DNA of 64,000 nucleotides, taken from the NCBI RefSeq assembly GCF_015706575.1, contig NW_024037069.1:45256347-45320346 (forward strand), in the 5' to 3' direction. A program made the translations under genes and the position numbers. Origin of the DNA: Patiria miniata (lineage: Eukaryota; Echinodermata; Asteroidea; Valvatida; Asterinidae). How positions within the stretch are numbered: position 1 is the stretch's first letter; each line of letters begins with the position of its first letter. Below the pieces are notes generated by a model. That model made no database searches. It was not told the DNA's origin and was given only the letters and a program-made list of their open reading frames with translations. Positions 39,801 to 51,800 of the stretch are shown one piece after another.

Positions 39801-42800
39801 TTAACTAAATCAGTATTAGGTTTTGCCATTTGGCGACGTATAAACACTGTACACTCAGAGTTAATTTGGGTTTTAATTGAAGCAATACAAAAGGGCAAAA
39901 AAAATAAATCCCAAATATTCCATATAGGAATACTTGACAAGTCACCTTTTTGAGATATGGCAGACACAATGGGAGGGCGCTGTTTGATTTGGGGAAATTT
40001 GAGTAAATACGAAAGACTTTTACTGAAATCAAACTGTTGTGTTTATCCTGTGTCACAAATGGACTGTTGCAGAAGGAACCAGGATATTCTGAGATTGTTG
40101 AGATGGTTCCTTCAGGGCTTGACATTTGACCTGCCTTTGTTCTATTGCATATTCATCATCCAGGCTCTTTCAGTATATCGTAATGTTTCACTCACCACTT
40201 GTTGCAGTCATTATAGTAGAATGATCCGATCGTCATCACTTTACCATTGTCCCTGTGGCACTCAGTGGCAGTTCCCATGTCTACAAGCCAGCACACAATC
40301 ACCATATATCAATCACAAGTTAAGGTAAGCTTGAAAAAAGAAGTTAACTGGAGAGGGGTTTGAACCAGCGACTTCCGGATTAAGTACCAGTACTCTACCA
40401 ACTGAGCTATCCAGACCTATGTTGGCACTGTCCCCAATTGTCATCGTCTTTGTTCATTCGGCATAAACTAGAAGCCGTTGGGCTGGATATATAGCTCAGC
40501 TGGTAGAGTGCCAGGACAGTGTTGCAAAGGTTGTTGGTTCAAATCCTGTTCCAGACATTTCCTTTGTTCAAGCTTACACAGTTACAAATAGTTATTTTGA
40601 TCCCCACTGTAATTATATTCAGAAATATTGTTTTTCAATATTGGGTGAGTGAATCGATCAAATATAAGAATATTTGGTCGAACTCTGTTTTGAATCTCAA
40701 TCTTGAATTCCTAATGAAACAAAACAAGGCAAGCCCAGTAGAGCTGGTCCCAGAGTGCACATAATTCTATTCAATTGATTCAGAATGGTTATTCACTGGA
40801 AGTCTTTTCAAGCACGTGGCCTACACAATGGGCCTGCATCAAACGTTTGGGCCAAGGTGAGACTTCAAGCACTTCTAATTCATAAGTGACAGTCAGTGAT
40901 GAGTGAATCCATACAAGTAGAACATTGTCGAGTAGCTACAATCTCACATGTCTAGTATAACAAAATGTTCAAACCAATGATTTGAATGATGTGAATGACA
41001 ACTGAAATTTCAACAGTGGTATGCTGTTTTATTTTCATCGTTGAAGCAAATGACTACAGAGTGGCATATCCCACAATGCTATGCAGGGAACGCAGCAATG
41101 TGATTGGTGGGTTTCTAATCTCGTACCTGGGGCAGGTCTCTGGTCAGGATTGCAGTTTGGTTTCATCTGACAGTCCCAGCTTCCTCCAATGCAGTTACTG
41201 ATCAAAATAATCAATCGATGCATATATCAATCAAAGATTGTGGCCGAGATTGGATTCGAATGTAGGACCACTACAGAGACGTTAGTTTTGGATATAGACC
41301 ATTGGATGGCTGATTGGTCATCCATCCCAAGCTAAAGGGAGCATTTTTAAACTTATGGATATAAATGAAGACTTTTGACTGAGGTTGGATTCGAATGTAG
41401 GACCACTGGACAAATGTTACTCTGCACATCCAAACCGAAAGGGAGCATTTTGATGTAACTAATGGATGAACATCAACATATTGATCAAGACTTTTGTTTG
41501 AGTTTGGAATCGCACGTAGAACCGCTGAACGGCTGTTTGATTAGTCTACTCTCCCAAAAATAAAGGAAGCTTTCATATGTTAGCTATCGGTATGGATACA
41601 GATTTATATACCGGTACTAATAAAGAATGTGAGCGAGATTGGATTCGAATGTAGGACCTCGTCTGCTCTTCCCAAGTTATTAAAAGGAACTTTCCAAGAT
41701 TACAAACTCCTTATTTGCAACAAGAGGTGATAACAAATGGATACATGTGAACACTTTGTTCAAGAATGTTAACTGAGGATGGATTCCAATGTAGGCCTCC
41801 AAAGTGCGTTTCTGCCTTTTCTTCTTCTGGTTGAAAGAAGCTCAAATCCAAACTTACAAACTCACTTGAAAATTACAAACTTTCTGGCTTCATCAAGTAA
41901 TACACATTGGTAATGTTGATATCATAATGAAGAGTTTTAACAGAGGTTGGATTCGAATGTAGGACCTTAACTGGCAGAATAAAAGTGGAAATATCAAATT
42001 CCACTCACCATTCCTCACATCCGCGCTCATACTGTGTTTCCACCATTCCAAAGCGGTAACAATTATCTGTAATGAAGCACCCACAAAGATAAGTGCACGA
42101 GTAAACCTACACTCTTAACAGCAGAAAATACACCTGGGTAAACGTGGCCTAAACTGCCTTTTATTTGGGGGGGGGGGGTGTTAATTTGCATTTTATTTTG
42201 TTTCACTTTGTAGGACCTGCATTCCAAACATTTAGGAAATGCGTTGAAGTTTCGGTAACATATTTCAAACGGGATAGGAAACTTCCAGAAAAATTGGAGA
42301 ATTGGATTAAGGAAGGCGAGCAAAGTATAGAACAAGTAGGAAAATTTGTTGGAAATTTTGAAAAAGTTGGAGAAACCTTGTTTAATTAACATGTAAATCA
42401 AAGAGTTGATTTTCCCACTTTAGCGAAATGGTTAAATATTTAGTGGGTTGCGAATGTCAACTTTTCAGCATTTTTCATCATTATTTTTCAGCATTACTTG
42501 ATTTTTCATAATCTTTTCATTGATGTACTCCTCCCTTCGCTATACTCACATGATGGGCAGTACTTCCTGGTACACGCAGCCTGGTTGTTGCCGAGACACA
42601 CACTGCAAGAAAGTAAAGAAAGATACATGGTATATTAAAACTTAACAGCATATGCAGAAAAGATTTGTAATTAATAGCTCTGAAATTTACTGACATTGGT
42701 AAACAATACACCATGCCCCCCCCTTTGTAAATTGCTTGCCACTCCTACCATTCGTTATGCCCAATGCCCCTCCCCATCCCTAAATAGGCCACACCTACCA

Positions 42801-45800
42801 GCCATTTCAGGTCGCCCATCACTCAACTGACCACGCCCAACATTTGCTTAAGGCTCCCATCCATCAACTGGCCATACCTACCATCAACTGGCCACACCTA
42901 CCATTCATTCAAGGCCTACCCATCAATCAGAGTTGGCCACTCCTACCGTCCATTAAGGCCTACCCACTAATCAAATGACCACACCTACCTATCAATTGGC
43001 CACACCTACCTATCATCAATCGGCCACACCTACCATTCATTTAAGGCTACCCATCAATCAGTTGGCCACTCCTACCGTGCATGAAGGCCTACCCACTTAT
43101 CAAATGACCACACCTACCTATCAATTGGCCACACCTACCCATCAATCAGTTGGCCACTCCTACCGTGCATTAAGGCCTACCCACTAATCAAATGACCACA
43201 CCTACCTATCAATTGGCCACACCTACCTATCATCAATCGGCCACACCTACCATTCATTCAAGGCCTACCCATTAATCAGTTGGCAACACCTACAAGCCAT
43301 TCACGGCCTACCCAAATGGCCACACCTACCTATCACTTGGCCACACCTGCAATTCAATTGACCACACCTACAATTCAATTTAATCCATGCCCCTCCCAAT
43401 CCATCAATACATTGGCCACACCTACCATGAATTACAATCCTGGAAGAATTCATCGTCTCTATGGTACATGACGCCCTCCGAGATGCAACCGTCTATTTCT
43501 GGGATTGGAGCTGGAGTGGTGGAGACAACTAAACAAAAAAATGTATGAAAAATTGAAACAAATGCAATAATCAAAACAAAAAATACGTGACAAAGTTAGT
43601 GCAAGGTATGCACACAGAGTAAGTGATATTAGACTGATCAATACAGCCCGTGAGACGTTTCTTGGGTGATGTTGTTACAAATACTTGAAAAGGGAAACAA
43701 AACTCACCCACACGTTCCCAAAGATTTAGGTTCCTTGTTCCCTCCTCTTCACAGACTTGGACTTCTCCCGTTGCTCGGTGCACACACTCACAGACTCTCT
43801 CAAACATCCCGTCATCAGTTCGGCTCAGGTGGCACTGTTTGGGCTTGTAGTTGCCATCAGGGGTACACAGTGGACGCTTCATGGTCAGACGCTGGGCAAA
43901 GTTCATCCGGTTGAAGCGAGCAAGCTTACGCTCACAGGTCAACGGACGAGGATCCGTGGGGGGTGCTGAAGGGGGGGGGGGGATAACACGGGGCAAAGGA
44001 ATAAGATAGTTAATAACAAAAGAGAGGTTGCATTCATCAGGTTGGTTCAAATTGGAGAACCGCCAACATGGAGCTGGATAGCTCAATTGGTAGATTGTTG
44101 GCATGGCAATCCGGAAGTTGTAGGTTCAAACCCCGCTCTAGTCAACTTCTTGGTTCAATTTGAAACGTCTACAATGAAATACTATTTGCAGTGTGACTTC
44201 AAAAAGCACAGATTTGAGTTTTACTTTGTGTTATTTGATTGAAAGTTTACATTCGAAATTTTATTTTCACTCACTCAAGTATCCACAGGTGCTCTGGCAT
44301 TCCTCTATGGTTTCAAAGTGGTTGTCGTTGCCGCGGCAACCACTGTAGACAAACATGTGGCACTTGTTCAGGAGCTTACTGAAGGCCCAGCGGATGAAAC
44401 GAGCCCTGCACGGTCCTTTCACAACAGGCAACCGGCACACTAACGTTCAAAAGGTTTGAAAAACAATATGATCATCAGTAATGAATACAGAAAGGCACGG
44501 CCACATGTCATAGCTTTTCTATCGACAGAATAGACATTGGCCAATGGAATGACGACTGTTGGTCAGGTGACACCTGTTGGTCAGGTGACACCTTTTGGTC
44601 AGGTGACACCTGTTGGTCAGGTGACACCTGTTGGTCAGGTGACACCTGTTGGTCAGAAGACACCTGTTGGTCTGCTGACACCTGGCAATCAGCAATTCTA
44701 TTATTTACTTTCAACTGTGGAACCAAAACTGAAAGCAATTTTGTTAAAACTCATGGACAGAGTTAAAGGTTTTTTTTGAGGGAAAACTTACCATCGGGCA
44801 CTGGAGTGGTCGACTGCAGAATGGACACTGCAATGTAGAAAAAAAAATGAAATTTTTAAATAACTTCATTGGCATTTGAGAATTTGATCAGAACATTTCA
44901 CTAGGAACAAACTTGTTTATGGTTTTCGAATATCCGTTATCTCTTTGCGTACGGTGAGTTGATACATAGGCAAAAATGGTGAGCCACAGCATATCGTCTC
45001 AAACACCATGGCAAAATGCTCAAATTTTGTCTAAATATGGGAAATAATTCTGTATTAAAAAAAATATCATGAAGATGTACCATTCCTGAGATGCCAGCAG
45101 CTAGGCGTTCCCTTGACCATGGGCAGTACGGTATCCGGCAGCACGTCGCCATATGGCAGCATGCAGTAGCACACACCGGTGGTCGCGTTGCACTGCAGCG
45201 GTGTGTAAGTGCCGTTGGGTTCGCAGGTCGGGACAACAGCGCCCTCTAGACGACTCGTTATCTCCTGCTGCCTGGTGCAGTTGGGGTGGTGGTGCACTGA
45301 ACAAAGAAATTGAATGAGTTTTAAAGTTGCTCTTTCCGTGCTATTACCTCCCGAAAAATAGGTTATTTTTTGAAATTGCTATTTTTCTCGCAATACAAAA
45401 GCTAGAGATATTGATTGAAAACAATCAGCCCATATTTAGTGCTTGAATTATTACTTTACAATTCTGAATTATTGGCTGCCAGACAATCACTCCATTCTGG
45501 CTGGGTAGGCTGGTTCCCGCCCCACAATCAGCATCGATAATGTACAGACGGGGAGCCAGTCTGCAGTTTTGTCCAGAGGGAGGCAGACTACTAAACAAAA
45601 ACAATTATGAGAAGAACCAGAGGTTCTAACTGGACATGTTTGTCACCATGTCATCAGGATAACGCCTAAATTCAATTTTTTTCTTTTGACTTTTAAAATC
45701 AGCTGACTCGAGGAGTCAGGTTGGCGCAGTGGTCCTTTCCTCTCCTTCCATCTCCTGCCCAGATTCAAATCCTGCCCAGATTCAAATCCTGCCCATATTC

Positions 45801-48800
45801 AATTCCTGCCCAGATTCAAATCCTGCCCAGATTGGGTTTGCAGTCCTGATGATGTTTTCCCCAGAATGCCATGCATGGATTTCCTCCCACGTCTAAATCT
45901 TTACATTTCTACACAGCCTTCTCGCACTACGTTTCTTCAAGCTTTCGAGCTACTGTGCCCCTTTCATTATCAGAAGGAATTAAAATAAAATAAATCCACT
46001 GAAATAAATCATGAAGTGTGAACTTACATCCAGCAGGGAAGAGGCTGTCCAATGGAATGGGTTTGGTTACCATGGTATCCTGATGAGGTGTACTGGTCCA
46101 ATGCTTGCTCACTTTGGTCATGTCGACAGTGGCTGTGTGAGAAATGACAAAGGAAAGGTTTTCATAAAAATCAAAGATGCAACCAGTGCAAATAAGAAGA
46201 CACATACTCCAAATGATATGATGTCATAAACACTGTATGTTTGGTGCTTGTTTGGAGACCTAACAACCATCAACTGTTTGCTAGGGTTTCAGGTAACAGG
46301 GAATGAACAATACCAAGGGAATGCTGTGTCACATTCATCCCTGGAAGACTTGTGATGGACTCATGATGACTTGTAATGACTTCTGATGACTTCTGATGAT
46401 TTCTGATCCAGCACAAGTACCTCGCCTAAAACAATGAAGCAAGATGGGCTGACAGACAGACCAACAAACCGATAACATGAGTCTCAACGCTAGGGACTTA
46501 CTATTCCAGTACGGCGTGCAGTCGGGCATTGGCTGGAAGTCCACACGCCTCTCGGTTCCCTCAATCTTGACGCCGTTCTTGTCCACGCAGTAGACCTCGC
46601 GGCTGAGCGGCTGGTGCTGCATGGTATTGAAGGTTCCGTTGCGATGGCATGAGGGATAGAACACGCCTGGGACCATGGTGGCAATCTGCTGCTGACGTAT
46701 ACAGGAAGTCACGTCTGGGAAAATCATGGTCAAAGAATGGTTGTGGTCAGATCACACAAAGCAAAAGGCGGGGTGTCACACATCAATTATATTTGTTGGC
46801 AAAATTGTGCATTTGTCGGCAAAAAAGTTGAATGAAAAGCGCCATCTATTGCTGGATAGTGTCCAATATCGTCTACTTTGAGCAGCACCCCCATACAGTA
46901 TCCAGCTTCCATCCAATTTTGCAATGGCCAGGTGACTGGAAAACAATTCCTGACTACGTTCCAGAATGGAGGGTCCGTCGGCAAATTCCTTGTCACACCC
47001 CTCCATTTGAATTGGTCTAGCCACGCCCCTGTAGAAGACAACCCTAATCCTTTCTGATCCGTAATGGGCAGGGTTTAGCCCATTTATTGGCGTTAATGGG
47101 ATAACCCTTTGGGATAAGATGCAATTTAAAGAAAGTCAAATTCACAATTCATAGAGAGTCAATGCCTCCGTGTGAATCAAATATATCTCATTTCTACTTC
47201 AGAAGAAGACCTACTTGTTTTGAAGACTCTTGGCTTGGTAGTGCGTGTGTATTGTCGTCCGACCATGTGTCTTGGGTGATCGATCTCGGTCAGTTTGGGT
47301 TCCCATCCGGAGTGGGTCAGGGAGACATCAGGATGGATCATGACTGTAGTGGTGTTGGTTGGAGTCACGACATCTGTAGACGTAAACCAAAACAATGAAC
47401 GAATGCAATGGGCTCTGCGCACAAGTACCCCCTCAACGGTTAGACAGAGAGAGTTGGGGGAGACCATTGGGAGGACATTCCATTGCATGCCTGATGTTTA
47501 CCTAAGGATACCACAAGTGTGTACATACAATAGCAGACTCCAACCACTATGTGCACAAAGTGTGTCCCTCACACTGGAGATGTTGACAGTTGTCAAAAAA
47601 TGCCATAAACTCTTTCATGAACAGAGTCTGTATTGTGCAAATTGTACACAACGGAAGTAACAATTAAACAAAATTGCAAATAGTGCATAGTTCCTGTACA
47701 GCCCCAAACAGCCCTGCCTGTTACTCCCTACACCACTTAACCCATCCCAATAATGTGTGTTGTTAAAGATTCATCAGGAATGACTAAAAAGGCAATCCAA
47801 TTGTATACAATGTAATACAACTGTATACAATGTAATACAATTGTATACAATGTAATACAATTTTATAAAATGTATTAAAATTTGTAATGGGTTAAAACGA
47901 GCTTTTAATCATTTCTATGTAACAGTGTGAATACATTTGAATTAATCTTCTTAATTTCTTTTTACCGAAGACACTGCTGTAGTCATTGCAGTTTACACCA
48001 GCATACCCTACACGGCGCATAGTCTCTGGGATGATAGCACCTGTGACGTCAACGCAGAAGCAGAGATCGGTATTACTGGGGCACTGCTCGGGGCTAAACC
48101 GACCATCTTCCTGGCAGGATGGACGGTAGACACTGGACACAAACTGAGAGATCAGACGCTGGAGCTTGCAGCGTGGGGTCTCTGAAATCAATAAATAAGG
48201 GGATTTTAAGAAAGAGAAATACAGCATGCCTATCTTGCTGGATAGACATCAAATAGCCATGGTAACTGAATGCTCAAGTTAGCGATTACGTTTTCAGAGA
48301 CACACCCGTAGTTTCACACAAATAGTGATCAAGAAGCGTGTTTTTGAAAAACAGAATTAATAGATAATGACAAAAGTATAGTATACGATTTAATAAAAAG
48401 TGCACGGCCTAGACAGGTTTATGTACCTATAAGTAGTCCTAGGCCAAATAAATTGGCGTAATTATTTGTTCAAACAATAAGAGCACTTCATTTTTTGTTT
48501 GGCTGGAATATTTATTTGTTGGCCATTTTCTTTTCCTGGCATTTTCTGTGTCTGGTACTCACTGTGGATCATGTCCTTGACTGGGTAGGTCTGCAGGGTG
48601 TATGGTTCATTATCAGGGTCCATCTTGTTGGTGTAAGGCTTGATATCCTCGTGAACATCTGAAAGAAAATTGCTAAAAATTAATATTAAGTTTTCTTGGT
48701 TTTGTTCTCAGGATTCTTTCAATTTGTTGTCTCATGTCTGGTATGTTAATATATGACTTGTTTTATCTTTTTTTTTAAAGACCATCAAAAAAGCTAGATA

Positions 48801-51800
48801 GGTGAATTGACTGTGTTCATTATGAATTAAATTTTGTTGACAGACTGGTCACTGTAACTGGTCACTGGTAACAGGCCATGAACAATGGCAAAGGAATGCA
48901 TTTTTCACAGATTGTTTGGAAATTGGACTTGATGGCCTTTGATGACTTGTGATTATCTTGCGATGACCAGTGATGACTTATAAATGACTTATAATTAACT
49001 TATGATGGCTTGTGAACAATTGTGATGACTTGTGATGACTTGTGATGACTTGTGATGACTGGTGATGACTTGTGATTGACTTGTGATGACTCGTGATGAC
49101 TTGTGATGAGGTATGATGCCTTGTGATTGACCTGTGATGAGGTATAATGTCTTGTGATTGACCTGTGATGACTTGTGATTGACTTGTGATGACAAAAATT
49201 CTGATGACTTGTGAGGACATATAATGTCTTGTGATTGACTTGTGATGAATTGTGGTGACTTGTGGTGTTTTTTCATCAAAAGATGATTCATTTTGACTTG
49301 TTTTTCCTTGTTGTGACTCGGGTTACTTGTGAAGATTTCTGATGGTCTGTGATAACTTGTGATTGGCTTATCGTTGATTTGTGATGTCTTTTTATTGACT
49401 TGTGATTGACTTGTGATTTACTTGTGATAATCTTGCGATTATGATTTCTTGTAAAGTGTTATATTATATGATGACTTGTAATTGCTTGTGATAACTTATG
49501 ATGGCTTATGATGACTTATGATGACTTATGACAACTCTGATGTTCTCACAGTGGCTGTAGCTGGCACAATCCATGAAGCTAGACTTGCTGATGGTCTGCT
49601 CCAACACTACGCCGTTAACGTCAACGCAGAAACGGATGTTAAGCATCCGATTGATCTGGAGGGGCTGGTATCGACCAGTCTCGTCACATTCTGGCACGAA
49701 GGGAAGCTTGTAGAGTTCAGCGTTGTCTCTCTCCTGCCTGCATGGGGTCTTGAGCTCTGGGGGAAGCAAACAAGAGAGAGATGTGATCATGGAGATATAT
49801 TTAATTACAAGGCACTGGATGCGTGGAGTGAAGCTTAGATACATCCATGTTGGAGCTGGGCTAATGGACTGATCCGTTATGCCCTGCCTGCTGCACACAA
49901 GAGCAACAAAAGGTATGCCGCTCCCATATTGCCAGAAATATGTTGGGCAAACTTCGATCCAGCTGCCACCCCTCCTTTCCCCAACGAACACTTCAAACTC
50001 CCACAAATTCTCAAACAACCAATCATACAATGTTAAGCTTTGACCTACCAGTGGTGGTTGAAACAGGAATGTCATCTGAAAGTAAAATGTAAACAAAATC
50101 AAGTCTTAGTCAATACATACATCAACTTTGACTGAAGAAAAGTGTGGTGGTTCTAGTTGAACTTTATTGCTGATTATTACTAAACAAGAAGAATTTGAGA
50201 AGTTCGTACATAAGCAGTGCAGAAATTATCCTTAAATCTTTTAATTTATATGCAAGTATTCTCTTAAGATTTCAACTTCAGGTCTAAGAACTACAAAAGT
50301 TGCTGATTGATATGATATGAGTAACTGACCTCCAACCACCACCCACTCAAATTTCCACCCCACCCTCTTTGCTCACCTCTAGCCACATCACAGTTAGGCC
50401 GTCCCTGGCTGACATGCAGCACGGTACCCGGGATAGTGGTACCCTCCTGGGTGACACAGTAGCACACCCCAGTGTGGGGGTCACACTGCAGAGGGGCAAA
50501 GTCCCCATTGGGCAGGCACTTGGGGGTGTTGTACCCAGTCAGGCGGGTAGTGGTGTCCTGGGTGGTCTCAATGCAGGGGAAGTTACCTAGGTCACCAAAG
50601 AGAGGTTACAAAACGGTCAAAGGTTATATTGGTAATCAAGCCTAACCCACCAAGTTTTGGAAGATTTTGTAGGATTGAGGAAGGTAGAGCTGAGCTACTT
50701 TGACTTCACATGGGACTTGTTGTCCCCTGAATGTTAAAGTGCAAAGAATGTAGCTTTGGATTCCTACAAAGTGGTAGATTTTGAAAGGTTGGGGACAGTG
50801 TGTCTAGAAGACAGGTTAATCAACATTAGATTGAACAGCCTAAAACCAGACTCTAGCAGCCAGATAGTAACAACATCTAATGAAGGGCAGCGATGTTGCT
50901 TGAAACGTCGAGCAAAACAAGTAAGCTTGATTGTGTAAAAATAACGTGTTTCCTTCCCATTATACGTAATTTATAATCAGATGAAACTAATCAAGGATAT
51001 AAGTGTCTAAGTGAAACAAGTTAACAACCTGTTAACTACAATGAGATTTGCTTTTGGGTTATGAGGAGCTTGAGATACATATTGGGTACTACTTACCAGT
51101 CTGTGTGCTGGGCATGGTGAAATGCAGGGGATTGGTGATACCTGGGTGATAGAACACAGACAGTGAGAATTAACAGGTGTTTCACATGCAGGTATTGACC
51201 TTTTGCATTCAGAAGCCATCTTTAAGGTTTGTATTCATAACAATGAAAGAACAAGAGGTCTTCTAATGCACATCATTGTGAAACAAGAGCAAGCACCTCA
51301 AATATGGCCGCTACACAAAGGGTATATGAGTAATTGTACCACAATAATAAGAAATTATAACAAAAATATATAGACCCCTTGCACAGAGCACCCTCACTGT
51401 GAACAAGTTGTGCTACTTAAATTCAGAGACAATGAAAATAGAAAGCGTCTACTCATGCCCATCACAGAGGAATGAAGACCTGAGGGTGCTGTGCAATGGA
51501 TCTATTGCCATATTGGCAGCACGTATGAATATTGCATTATAATATTCAAACATTGAATGATTTGCATTGACAGAGAGGTTCTGCTAACCGATGGTGTAAG
51601 GCGAGCAGTTTGGTGAGCCGGTACCCTGCCTGACACTGGTTCCCGGTATGACGTGACCCAGGGTGGTAACACAGAAGCACACGCCATGGAGCGGGTTGCA
51701 TTGGATCGGGCTGAAGGTGCCATCACTGTTGCAGACTGGGCGGTACTGACGATCGAAAGACGTGGAGGTGGTTGCGAAACGACGTTGCTCATCAAAGCAG

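Noticed and set aside
40348..40417. Functional tRNA gene
   Set aside because: A- and B-boxes are good but the anticodon stem does not pair; the same sequence type recurs as SINE heads.
42975..43471. Thr/Pro-rich ORFs
   Set aside because: Translations of the CCACACCTACC array.
48940..49520. CRISPR-like array
   Set aside because: Units are 10-12 bp, degenerate and without unique spacers; this is a eukaryotic intron minisatellite.
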